From JANYJA01 sp038229055 (GTDB lineage Bacteria > Acidobacteriota > Terriglobia > Bryobacterales > Bryobacteraceae): a stretch of DNA of 27,125 nucleotides. The first letter of the stretch is position 1. Each line of letters begins with the position of its first letter. This document shows, in pieces, positions 7,800-15,603 of the stretch. Location: the NCBI GenBank assembly GCA_038229055.1, contig JBBROU010000072.1, forward strand, positions 1 to 27,125, written 5' to 3'. A program made the translations under genes and the position numbers. A model generated the notes under the pieces. That model had not been told where the DNA came from. It saw only the letters and a list, made by a program, of their open reading frames with translations, and did not search any database.

Positions 7800-8624
7800 A
7801 TGTGGAGATTTATTGCACTGGCGTTTTTCGCGCTCCGGCTCTCGGCGGCGTCGCTGGCCATCGTGAATGCGGCGATCCGCGAATCCGACGGCGGACCGGT
7901 TGCGAACTCCTCCAATAACTTTGTGGCGGGCGAAGTCGTCTACTTCGATTTTCAGGTTTCCGGCTACCGCGTCTCGCCCGATGACAAGGTGAAGCTGACG
8001 GTCCACGTGGACGCGCTCGATCCGAAAGGGGTTCCGCTGGTCGAGAGTATCGACACCGTACTGGACACCGCCGTTTCGCCGCAAGACAAGGATTGGAAGC
8101 CTAAGGTAAGGCAATCCATCGTGCTGCCGTCGATACTGCCTCCCGGTCAATTCCGCATCAGCGCCTCGGTAACCGATGAAATTTCCCACGAGAAAGCCGC
8201 GGGTGAAGTCGCCTTCAAGGTTAATGCGCCGCAAGTGGAGCCAAGCCCGGAGCTGACGCTGCGTAACTTCAACTTTTATCGAAGCGAAGACGATCCCGCA
8301 CCTCTGCCGGTAGCTGTTTACAGACCTGGCGATTCGCTATTTGCGCGGTTCGACATCACCGGTTTCCGCCACGGGGATCGGAACACGATCAACGTCGGCT
8401 ACGGTGTCGCTGTGTTGAGGGCCGATGGCAAGGTGCTGTACACGCAGCCGGAAGCAGCGGTCGAAAACAGCTTCTCTTTCTACCCGAAGCCCTACGTGCC
8501 GGGGGCGATGAACCTGAACCTGCAAAAGAACATCCCGCTGGGGGAGTACACGCTGGTGGTGAACGCGAGGGACCTTGTCGGCAAGCAGACTTGCGAGGTC
8601 AAGAAGACGTTCCGACTGGAGTGA
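7800..8624 (+). CDS. Secreted protein of unknown function with two similar beta-sandwich halves
   Basis: A 274-aa exported protein. Residues 1-17 form a Sec-type signal peptide (MWRFIALAFFALRLSAA), with cleavage near A17. I do not recognise a named family. The mature protein seems to be an internal duplication. The first half (about 18-142) contains GEVVYFDFQVSGYR, then LPPGQFRISASVTD and a closing strand VAFKV. The second half (about 152-274) contains GDSLFARFDITGFR, then IPLGEYTLVVNARD and the closing strand KTFRL. Both halves read as beta-rich, immunoglobulin or macroglobulin-like modules. No catalytic motif is visible, so a structural, adhesive or ligand-binding envelope role is likelier than an enzymatic one. 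It follows the DUF4352 lipoprotein by 29 nt in the same direction. Confidence 0.72.
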   Translation: MWRFIALAFFALRLSAASLAIVNAAIRESDGGPVANSSNNFVAGEVVYFDFQVSGYRVSPDDKVKLTVHVDALDPKGVPLVESIDTVLDTAVSPQDKDWKPKVRQSIVLPSILPPGQFRISASVTDEISHEKAAGEVAFKVNAPQVEPSPELTLRNFNFYRSEDDPAPLPVAVYRPGDSLFARFDITGFRHGDRNTINVGYGVAVLRADGKVLYTQPEAAVENSFSFYPKPYVPGAMNLNLQKNIPLGEYTLVVNARDLVGKQTCEVKKTFRLE

Positions 8625-8663
8625 CGACCCAAGTATATAGCGCAAATTTCTTATCATGAAGAC

Positions 8664-9269
8664 GTGAAGTTCCTGATCTTTTCCGATATTCACAGCGACC
8701 TGGCAGCGCTTAACGCCCTGATGGATACCGAGGCGGATTATTACATCTGCGCCGGCGACTTGGTCAATTGGTCGCGGCGGATCGACGCGTGCGGGGAGAT
8801 TCTGCGGCGCCGGGCCGGCAAAGTTCTCCTCGTCCCCGGAAATCATGAAACCGTCGACCAGGTAGCTCAACTTTGCGCGCGGCACGGGCTGCAGAATCTC
8901 CACGAGACGAGTGTGGAGCTTGCCGGGCACCACTTCGCCGGTCTGGGTTATTCCAGTCTTACTCCGTTCGACACTCCGGGCGAATATACCGAACCTGAGA
9001 TCGCCGAGAGGCTGGCGCGATTCGAGACGCTGAAGCCGCTGGTGCTCATCTGCCACGCCCCTCCATACCATACGCGGCTTGATCGAATTCGCAATCTGTT
9101 GCATGCCGGCAGCAAGTCCGTGCGGGACTTTCTTATGCGGCACCAGCCCGAATATTTCTTCTGCGGCCACATTCACGAGGCGGCGGGCGTCTCTGAAATT
9201 CTAGGCCGAACTAAGTCGATGAATGTCGGAAAGAAAGGCTATTTGTTAGAATTGGAAGTTCCACAATGA
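8664..9269 (+). CDS. Calcineurin-like metallophosphoesterase
   Basis: A 201-aa protein with the complete metallophosphoesterase motif series: DxH (D8, H10), GDxxx (D32), GNHE (N60, H61), a lone His (H131 in ICHAPP) and GHxH (H169, H171). These residues bind the dinuclear metal centre that hydrolyses phosphomono- or diesters. It is close in size to the small YfcE/Rv0805-like group, but the substrate is undetermined. The start is GTG 8664, chosen because the conserved KFLIFSDIH strand begins immediately after it; the ATG at 8656 is out of frame. It is cytoplasmic, with no leader. Its stop overlaps the start region of prfB by 4 nt, so it probably heads the prfB-tsaC operon. Confidence 0.88.
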   Translation: MKFLIFSDIHSDLAALNALMDTEADYYICAGDLVNWSRRIDACGEILRRRAGKVLLVPGNHETVDQVAQLCARHGLQNLHETSVELAGHHFAGLGYSSLTPFDTPGEYTEPEIAERLARFETLKPLVLICHAPPYHTRLDRIRNLLHAGSKSVRDFLMRHQPEYFFCGHIHEAAGVSEILGRTKSMNVGKKGYLLELEVPQ

Positions 9270-10400
9270 CTCTCGAAGAATTAGACCGACAGTATTCCCC
9301 GCTCCGCGAACAGGCACATGCCGTGCGGAGCTATCTTTGACCCGGCTCAAAAGCAGACTCAACTGAAGAAGCTGGAAGAGCAGATCAATCTTCCCGATTT
9401 CTGGTCGCAGCCCGAGAAAAGCCAGAAGATCATGCAGGACCGCAAGCGCCTCGAAGAAGCGATCGAGGACAGCACCAATATCGTGGCGCTGACTTCCGAT
9501 CTCGATACGCTTTTTGAGCTCGCGCGCGAGGGCGAGAAGGTGGAAGGCGATATCGAGCGCGATCTGAAATCGTTCGCCGCACTGCTCGAAAAGCTTGAGA
9601 CCGAGATGCTGCTTTCGGGCGAAAACGATTCCAAAAGCGCCATCGTGACTATGCATCCCGGCGCCGGCGGCACCGAAAGCCAGGACTGGTGCGAGATGCT
9701 GTTCCGCATGTATCTGCGATGGTGCGAGCGCCATAGCATGAACGTCGTGGTGACGGACCGTTTGGAAGGCGAAGGCGCGGGGATCAAGTCGGCCACCTTC
9801 GAAGTCAACGGGGTGAATGCGTTCGGTCTGCTGCAGTCCGAAATCGGCGTCCATCGGCTCGTGCGCATTTCACCGTTCGATGCCGCCGCGCGCCGGCACA
9901 CGTCATTCGCCTCAGTCTTCGTCTATCCGCAAATTGACGATGAGATTAAGATCGAGATCAAGCTCGACGATCTGCGGATCGACACTTTCCGTTCCGGCGG
10001 CGCGGGTGGCCAGCATGTGAACATGACCGATTCGGCGGTGCGCATCACGCACTTTCCGACGGGGATCGTGGTGCAGTGCCAGAACGAGCGCTCGCAGCAC
10101 AAGAATCGCGACACCGCGATGAAGCAGTTGCGGGCGAAGTTGTACGAATTCGAGCTGGAGAAAAAGCGCGAGGAGACGCGCAAGACCGAAGCCACCAAGC
10201 TCGAGATCAATTTCGGATCCCAGGTTCGCAGCTACGTGCTCGCGCCTTACCGCATGATCAAAGACCACCGCACGAAGCTGGCGATCGGCGACGTGGATCG
10301 CGTGCTCGAAGGCGATATCGACCCGCTGATTCACGCCTGGCTGGTGTGGCGCAAGACCGGCAAGACGGCGGGCGACAGCAAAGATGATCTCCCCGATTAA
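9266..10400 (+). CDS. prfB: Peptide chain release factor 2 (programmed +1 frameshift)
   Basis: RF2 terminates translation at UGA and UAA codons. The zero frame starts at ATG 9266 and encodes 24 codons (MTLEELDRQYSP...RSYL) before an in-frame TGA at 9338-9340. Slipping +1 on CTT continues as GAC at 9339 into a long open frame ending with TAA at 10400, giving a fused product of about 377 aa (Escherichia coli RF2 is 365). Key motifs are the SPF stop-codon recognition tripeptide (about fused residues 202-204) and the GGQ peptidyl-hydrolysis motif (about 247-249). Reading only the long frame from the out-of-context ATG at 9318 would miss the true N-terminus. The 3' end overlaps tsaC by 17 nt and the 5' end overlaps the phosphoesterase by 4 nt. 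Confidence 0.96.
9325..9341 (+). promoter_or_regulatory. prfB autoregulatory +1 frameshift site
   Basis: The sequence GCGGAGC-TAT-CTT-TGA-C combines a Shine-Dalgarno-like GGAG (9327-9330), the slippery CTT codon (9335-9337), the in-frame TGA stop and a following C. This is the classical RF2 feedback site: when RF2 is scarce, ribosomes pause at TGA and slip +1 to make more RF2. The spacing between GGAG and CTT is 4 nt, close to the arrangement known from E. coli. Confidence 0.93.
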
Positions 10401-11295
10401 TCCGGGGGCTGAAGATATCTCCCGTGCCGCCGCACTGTTGCGCGCCGGAAAGTTAGTCGCATTCCCTACCGAGACGGTTTACGGATTGGGCGCGAGTGCG
10501 CTCGAAAGCGCCGCCGTCCGCCGGATCTTCGAAGTGAAGGGCCGGCCGGCGAACAGTCCGCTGATTGTGCATGTGGATAGCGTGGAGCGAGTGCTCGATG
10601 TGGTTCGTGAATGGCCTGCTGAAGCCGCTGTATTAGCGGAAAAGTTTTGGCCCGGGCCGCTGACCTTGGTGCTGCCGAAGCACGCCAGAGTCCCCGATGA
10701 AGTGACCGCCGGGCTCGATACGGTCGGCGTGCGGATCCCGGCGCATTCCATTGCGCTCGCTCTTCTCCGCGCGGCGGGAATTCCCGTTGCCGCTCCGAGC
10801 GCGAACCGCTTTACGCAGCTTTCGCCCACCACTGCGCAACATGTGCGCGAGGCTCTGGGCGACGCTGTCGATTTCATTCTGGACGGCGGGGCGTGTTCCG
10901 TTGGTATCGAATCCACGGTGCTTTCGCTCGCGACTGGCGTGCCGGTTCTGCTGCGTCCCGGAATGATTTCGCGGGAGCAATTGGAAGCGGTCATTGGCGC
11001 GATTCAGACCGGCGGACGTCCGGAGGACGCCAGTGCGCACAACTCGCCCGGTCAGCACCCGCGCCACTATCAGCCCAGAACCCGCCTCGTGATTGCGACC
11101 CGTGACAATCTCCCGCCCGGCAACGGTGCATTTGTAGAAATGCCGCGGAACGCAGCCGATTATGCCGCGAGTCTCTATGACACGCTGCACGACATGGATG
11201 CTCAGCATCTGGATTGGATCGCCCTGCACCCCGTTCCCGAAACGCCGGAGTGGGATGGCGTGCGCGACCGTTTACGTCGAGCCAGCGCGCGCTAG
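10384..11295 (+). CDS. tsaC: L-threonylcarbamoyladenylate synthase, Sua5 type
   Basis: A 303-aa enzyme making threonylcarbamoyl-AMP from threonine, bicarbonate and ATP for the t6A37 modification of ANN-decoding tRNAs. The YrdC domain (about 5-200) shows PTETVYGLG (28-36), KGRPxxxPL (52-60), a WPGPLTLVL stretch, APSANRFTQLSPT and GIESTVL. The extra C-terminal region, beginning at SPGQHPRHYQP, is the linker and small Sua5 domain that distinguishes Sua5 (about 300-350 aa) from short TsaC (about 190 aa). The start ATG 10384 lies inside prfB (17-nt overlap), indicating translational coupling. The 3' end overlaps the convergent ispF by 24 nt. Confidence 0.93.
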   Translation: MISPINPGAEDISRAAALLRAGKLVAFPTETVYGLGASALESAAVRRIFEVKGRPANSPLIVHVDSVERVLDVVREWPAEAAVLAEKFWPGPLTLVLPKHARVPDEVTAGLDTVGVRIPAHSIALALLRAAGIPVAAPSANRFTQLSPTTAQHVREALGDAVDFILDGGACSVGIESTVLSLATGVPVLLRPGMISREQLEAVIGAIQTGGRPEDASAHNSPGQHPRHYQPRTRLVIATRDNLPPGNGAFVEMPRNAADYAASLYDTLHDMDAQHLDWIALHPVPETPEWDGVRDRLRRASAR

Positions 11296-11763
11296 CAGCA
11301 CGATGGCCTGCGCTTCGGCGGACCGGCCTTCACCGACGGGGCCCACCTTCTCGGCGGTCTTAAATTTGACCGACACCTGATCCAAGTAAAGGCGCATTGT
11401 CGCGGCCAGACGCTCGCGAATCCGCAGGCGGTAATCTTTGAGTTTCGGGCGCTCGAGAATCACTGTGGAATCGACGTTGACGATCTCGAATCCCGCAGCC
11501 GCGACTAATCCGCACGCGTGTTGAAGCAGCTTAAGACTATCGGCGCCTTCCCACTGGGGATCCGTATCGGGAAAGTGCATTCCGATGTCGCCCAGCGCCG
11601 CGGCACCGAGCAGTGCATCGGTTATGGCGTGCGCGAGCACGTCGGCGTCCGAATGCCCTTCGAGTCCAAACTCGGAAGCGACGGTGACGCCGCCGATGAT
11701 GAGCGGCCGGCCGGCAGCGAGTCGGTGTACGTCCCATCCGAGTCCGGTGCGGTAGCTTGTCAA
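11272..11763 (-). CDS. ispF: 2-C-methyl-D-erythritol 2,4-cyclodiphosphate synthase
   Basis: A 163-aa MEP-pathway enzyme converting CDP-methylerythritol 2-phosphate to the cyclodiphosphate with release of CMP. Divalent-metal ligands are D11 and H13 (GWDVH) and H45 in HSDADVLAH, with the family block DALLGAAALGDIGMHFPDTDP following; length is normal for the family. The start is TTG 11763, whose TTGA overlaps the ispD stop codon by 4 nt, showing translational coupling to ispD. The N-terminus TSYRTGLGWDVH aligns with the usual RIGHGFDVH start, supporting the TTG choice. It is the last gene of the PIN-TRAM / ispD / ispF operon and overlaps tsaC tail to tail. Confidence 0.96.
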   Translation of the reverse strand: MTSYRTGLGWDVHRLAAGRPLIIGGVTVASEFGLEGHSDADVLAHAITDALLGAAALGDIGMHFPDTDPQWEGADSLKLLQHACGLVAAAGFEIVNVDSTVILERPKLKDYRLRIRERLAATMRLYLDQVSVKFKTAEKVGPVGEGRSAEAQAIVLLARAGST

Positions 11764-12491
11764 GACCGCGGCGCCGTTTCGCGTTCCAGAAAGAGATGCG
11801 CCAAGTCCATATCGCCAGGCTTCGTAATTTTGATGTTGCGATCGCTGCCGAGAACTACGGTGACTTCCTGATCGAGGCGCTCGACCAAACTGGATTCATC
11901 CGTCCCTATGAAGTTATCCGCGCGTGCCGCCTCAAAAGCGCGCTTCAGAAGTTCGTAGCGGAATACCTGCGGGGTCTGCGCCAGCACCAAACGCTCACGC
12001 AAAATCGTCGAACGAATTTTCGCCCCGCCTTCGGATGCCGCGCTCACCTGCTTCACCGTATCCACCGGAACGATGCCGACAATCGCGGCCCCATGCGCCG
12101 CGGCTTCATCGATGACGTGCGCGATGGTATCGAGTTCCACGAAGGGCCGAACGGCGTCGTGGACGGCCACTAGATCGGTATCGGGGGAGAGCGAGAAGAA
12201 CGCGTTCTCCACCGACTGCTGACGGCTGTTGCCGCCCTCGACTACCCGAATTGGCACGCCCCGAACTTCACTTCGAAGCATCTGATCGACCCAATCGACA
12301 TCTTCGCCGCGCACAGCGACCACGATCTCGGTGACGAGCGAAGACGAAGCAAATTTTCGTACAGTGTGGACCAGAATCGGCGAACCATCCAGCAGCATGA
12401 ACTGCTTCCGGCTCAGACCGGTGGTTTCCGCGCCGCCGCGCCCCATCCGCGTGCCCATGCCCGCGGCGGGCAAAATTACAGCAACCTTCAT
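11760..12491 (-). CDS. ispD: 2-C-methyl-D-erythritol 4-phosphate cytidylyltransferase
   Basis: A 243-aa nucleotidyltransferase that couples CTP to methylerythritol 4-phosphate, the third step of the MEP isoprenoid pathway. The N-terminal CTP-binding loop PAAGMGTRMG (8-17) is followed by K29 in SRKQF, then EGGNSRQQSV, VAVHDAVRPF and a TPQVFRYELL block, all standard for IspD. Residues 18-27 (a GGAETTG stretch) form a slightly longer loop than in many homologues. The start ATG 12491 lies 12 nt after the stop of the upstream PIN-TRAM gene, and the stop overlaps the ispF TTG start, so the three genes form one operon on the minus strand. Confidence 0.96.
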   Translation of the reverse strand: MKVAVILPAAGMGTRMGRGGAETTGLSRKQFMLLDGSPILVHTVRKFASSSLVTEIVVAVRGEDVDWVDQMLRSEVRGVPIRVVEGGNSRQQSVENAFFSLSPDTDLVAVHDAVRPFVELDTIAHVIDEAAAHGAAIVGIVPVDTVKQVSAASEGGAKIRSTILRERLVLAQTPQVFRYELLKRAFEAARADNFIGTDESSLVERLDQEVTVVLGSDRNIKITKPGDMDLAHLFLERETAPRS

Positions 12492-12503
12492 ATACTCTGG
12501 ATT

Positions 12504-13562
12504 TTAACCCTCTGCCGCCGCGGCAGATTCTTTGCGCGCTGGCCGCTGCTCAGCAGGCACCGCATGCATGCGGTCGTCGAACTTTCCGAAGATCATTTTG
12601 CCGGCTGTGGTCTGCAGCACGCTAGTGACTGAGACATCGATCGTTTTCGAGATCATGCGCTTAGCATTGTCCACCACCACCATGGTGCCGTCATCCAGAT
12701 AGGCTACGCCCTGGTTGTACTCTTTGCCTTCCTTCAAGATGAAGACGCGCATTGTCTCGCCGGGGAGTACGATTGGCTTCAGCGCGTTGGCAAGCTCATT
12801 GATGTTGAGCACTTCAACGCCTCGCACCTGAGCCACTTTGTTCAGATTGAAATCATTCGTGACAATCTTGCAATCGTAAATCTTGGCAAGCTCGATGAGC
12901 TTCATATCCACTTCGCGAACTTGCGGAAAATCTTCTTCGACGATCTGCACGGTGAGATTCGGCAGTTTCTGAATGCGCTGCAGAATATCGAGTCCGCGCC
13001 GGCCGCGGTTGCGCTTCATGGAATCGGATGAATCCGCCACCAACTGTAACTCGCGCAGGACGAACTGCGGAATCACAAGCACGCCATCCAGAAACCCGGT
13101 ATCGGCGATATCGGCGATGCGCCCGTCGATAATAACGCTGGTATCCAGAATTTTGTGAGACTTCTTGGTGCTGACCTTCTCACCGCCGAAGAGCCCGCCC
13201 ATGGCCGCCAGATTCAACAGGTCGCCCTTGCTTGCCCCGACCAGCAAACCTGTATAGGTCATCAACAACAGGAGACCGAGCTCGGCAAAATGCACAGTGG
13301 TCGAGTTGTCCGAATTAATATGAGTAAGCACCACCGAGATGAGAAATGCGCCAACAATACCGAGGGCCGCTCCAAGGGTCGCGCCGATTAGCTTCTTCAG
13401 GGTGATGCGTTCGAGCCGGATTTCTATGAAAATTGCCGAGACCGCAAGGAGCAGCCCCGCTGCCGCAGCCATCCAAGAAGGTGCGCCAAAAGGCCGGAAA
13501 ACATAGGCGCACGCTGTTACGATCAGCGCAAATACAATTCGAAATAGAGTCAAATCAAGCAA
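12504..13562 (-). CDS. YacL-like membrane PIN/TRAM-domain protein
   Basis: A 352-aa integral membrane protein. Four hydrophobic segments (about 5-22, 29-47, 58-80 and 93-110) are followed by a cytoplasmic PIN nuclease-like domain from about 136, opening with ILDTSVIIDGRI (D140 plus D146). Further acidic PIN positions occur in ELAKIYDCKIVTNDFNLNKVA. A C-terminal TRAM-type beta domain (about 275-335, KPIVLPGETMRVFILKEG) follows. The whole architecture matches Bacillus YacL, a putative RNase with an RNA-binding tail. The start is TTG 13562, preceded by GGTGAT; an alternative TTG occurs 9 nt downstream. It heads the operon with ispD and ispF, a gene order also known from Firmicutes. Confidence 0.9.
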   Translation of the reverse strand: MLDLTLFRIVFALIVTACAYVFRPFGAPSWMAAAAGLLLAVSAIFIEIRLERITLKKLIGATLGAALGIVGAFLISVVLTHINSDNSTTVHFAELGLLLLMTYTGLLVGASKGDLLNLAAMGGLFGGEKVSTKKSHKILDTSVIIDGRIADIADTGFLDGVLVIPQFVLRELQLVADSSDSMKRNRGRRGLDILQRIQKLPNLTVQIVEEDFPQVREVDMKLIELAKIYDCKIVTNDFNLNKVAQVRGVEVLNINELANALKPIVLPGETMRVFILKEGKEYNQGVAYLDDGTMVVVDNAKRMISKTIDVSVTSVLQTTAGKMIFGKFDDRMHAVPAEQRPARKESAAAAEG

Positions 13563-13593
13563 GTATCACCGTTTCTGGGTAGTAGCAGGACAC

Positions 13594-13610
13594 CCCGGAT
13601 CAACGCCGGG
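13594..13610. repeat. Short palindrome, possible fragment of a dispersed repeat
   Basis: CCCGG, a 7-nt spacer and CCGGG form a 5-bp stem in the 121-nt gap between the divergent PIN-TRAM and hydantoinase-A genes. The surrounding text, read on the minus strand as GTCATCCCGGCGTTGATCC, resembles the kind of small extragenic repeats found in multiple copies in many genomes. Only one copy is visible here. Confidence 0.25.
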
Positions 13611-13683
13611 ATGACAGATCTCTCAGGGATCATAGGAGTGTAACACAAGTGCCTCAAATGTGCGCTTTGAAACAAATTGCTCG

Positions 13684-15603
13684 ATGAAAATCGGAATCGA
13701 CACCGGTGGCACATTCACCGATTTTGTGATGTTGCAAAACGACGGAACGTTGCGGAGTTTTAAACTGCGGTCGAATCCCGCGGACCCCGCCGCCGTCATA
13801 TTGGAGGGAATTCGGTTAGCCGTAGCGGACAGCGGCCTCACGGCGGAAATTGTGCACGGGTCAACCGTCGCGACGAACGCACTGCTGGAGAGAAAAGGCG
13901 CGAGGACCGCATTTGTTGCAACTGAAGGGTTCGAAGACATTCTGCGGATCGGGCGGCAGAACCGCGATGAGCTATACAACCTGACGCCCGCTCCACGGGT
14001 TCCGTTGATTGCGCCCGAACTCTGCTTCGGCATTCGGGAACGAACTTACTTCGACGGAACGGTTGCCCTTTCGCCAAGCGCGGCCGCACTGAAGGCGCTC
14101 ACAGTAAAATTGAAGCGCGCCGGAGTGGAGTCGGTCGCGGTTTGTTTGCTCCACGCTTACGAGAACGCGGACAATGAGCGTGCGGTGCGGCAGGCTTTGA
14201 GAGCGGCCGGGTACCTGAGTTGTTCGCACGAGATCTCGCCGGAGATCCGCGAATACGAGCGCGCCTCCACAACCGCGATCAACGCGTATGTTGGGCCGCT
14301 GATGGATCGTTATTTGGGCGAATTGGAGCGGAAGTGCCCGTTCCCGCTGGCCGTAATGCAATCCAGCGGAGGCTTCTTAACGGCAGCGGAGGCGCGGCAG
14401 CACGCGGTGCGGACCATTCTTTCGGGACCGGCGGGCGGCATTGTCGGCGCTTCGGCAATGGCAGCATCGAGCGGTTTTTCGCGCGCACTCACGTTTGACA
14501 TGGGCGGCACATCGACCGACGTCAGTCTGTCCGGCGAGCAACGGGACTTGACGATCGAAGCGCGCGTGGACGGGCTCCCGGTGCGCGTGCCGATGCTGGA
14601 TATCCATACGGTGGGGGCGGGCGGCGGCTCGATTGCGCGCGTGGATGCGGGGGGCGCGTTGCGCGTTGGCCCTGAAAGCGCCGGCGCGAATCCCGGACCA
14701 GCCTGTTATGGGACGGGGGCCGACGCTACCGTGACGGACGCCCATGTGGTGCTCGGCCGCATTGATGCAGAGCAGTTTCTTGGCGGCGCAATGACGCTCG
14801 ATGTCGAACGTGCTTCGCAAGCCGTGGACCGCGTCGCGGCCGCAATGGGAGTTGAACGGCAGGCAGCGGCGGCAGGTATTATCCGCGTCGCGAATGCAAA
14901 TATGGAACGCGCGATCCGCGTGGTTTCGGTGGAACGCGGCCTGGATCCGCGAGCGTATCCGCTCGTCGCATTCGGCGGATGCGGCGGCCTGCATGCCTGC
15001 GAAATTGCCGAAGAGCTCGGGATCGGCACGGTGATTGTTCCGGCATTGGCGGGAGCGCTTTCGGCGCTGGGCATGGTACTCGCGGACCGTACGCGGGATT
15101 ACTCCATCGGCGCGTTGCGCTGCCGAAATTTGGAATCGCGGTTCCGTACGCTCGCCGCGCGGGCGAAGAAGGAAGTTCCCGGCGCGCATCTCGAGCTATT
15201 GGCGGACATGCGCTATTGCGGCCAGAGTTACGAGCTTACGGTGCCGTGGAACCCGCGCGACTCAGCCGCGCTTTTTCACGAACGGCACCAGCAGATTTAC
15301 GGGTATGCCAATCGTGGGCGAAAAACCGAAGTGGTGACCATCCGGGTACGCGCCGTGGTTATCACTCCGCGGCCCGACCTTGCATGGCCGGCTCCGGCAG
15401 CACCGAAAACTCCGAAAAAGCGGCGCGTGTATCTCGATGGGCGCTGGCGCATAATTTCCGTTGGCGGCCGTGAGCACGCAGTTGGAGGGCTCGCCGGCCC
15501 AGCGCTGCTGCTGGACTACGGATCGACCACGCTGATTCCCGGCGGCTGGACGGCGACGTTGGAGCCGTCTGGAAACTTAGTGGTGAACCGATCCGTACAG
15601 TGA
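13684..15603 (+). CDS. Hydantoinase A/oxoprolinase-like (HyuA) family protein
   Basis: A 639-aa member of the HyuA family, ATP-dependent enzymes that open hydantoins or 5-oxoproline, or carboxylate ketones. Family landmarks are the N-terminal ATPase-fold strand GIDTGGTFTDF, HGSTVATNALLERKGARTAF, the EYERASTTAINAYVGP segment, LTFDMGGTSTDVSL with a second phosphate-binding loop, HTVGAGGGSIA and the C-terminal AFGGCGGLHACEIAEELG. ATG 13684 is chosen because the conserved strand starts immediately; GTG 13660 would add eight residues. The partner B subunit (HyuB/oxoprolinase C-terminal half) normally adjoins or is fused but is absent here, so the substrate is unclear. The 3' end overlaps the convergent glycosyltransferase by 27 nt. 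Confidence 0.9.
   Translation: MKIGIDTGGTFTDFVMLQNDGTLRSFKLRSNPADPAAVILEGIRLAVADSGLTAEIVHGSTVATNALLERKGARTAFVATEGFEDILRIGRQNRDELYNLTPAPRVPLIAPELCFGIRERTYFDGTVALSPSAAALKALTVKLKRAGVESVAVCLLHAYENADNERAVRQALRAAGYLSCSHEISPEIREYERASTTAINAYVGPLMDRYLGELERKCPFPLAVMQSSGGFLTAAEARQHAVRTILSGPAGGIVGASAMAASSGFSRALTFDMGGTSTDVSLSGEQRDLTIEARVDGLPVRVPMLDIHTVGAGGGSIARVDAGGALRVGPESAGANPGPACYGTGADATVTDAHVVLGRIDAEQFLGGAMTLDVERASQAVDRVAAAMGVERQAAAAGIIRVANANMERAIRVVSVERGLDPRAYPLVAFGGCGGLHACEIAEELGIGTVIVPALAGALSALGMVLADRTRDYSIGALRCRNLESRFRTLAARAKKEVPGAHLELLADMRYCGQSYELTVPWNPRDSAALFHERHQQIYGYANRGRKTEVVTIRVRAVVITPRPDLAWPAPAAPKTPKKRRVYLDGRWRIISVGGREHAVGGLAGPALLLDYGSTTLIPGGWTATLEPSGNLVVNRSVQ

Noticed and set aside
8337..9176. 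A 279-aa minus-strand open frame over the metallophosphoesterase
   Set aside because: It is the antisense shadow of two well-supported genes.
9318..10400. A 360-aa release factor starting at ATG 9318
   Set aside because: That ATG lies within the frameshift leader in the wrong frame; the conserved N-terminus starts at 9266 and enters this frame by +1 slippage.
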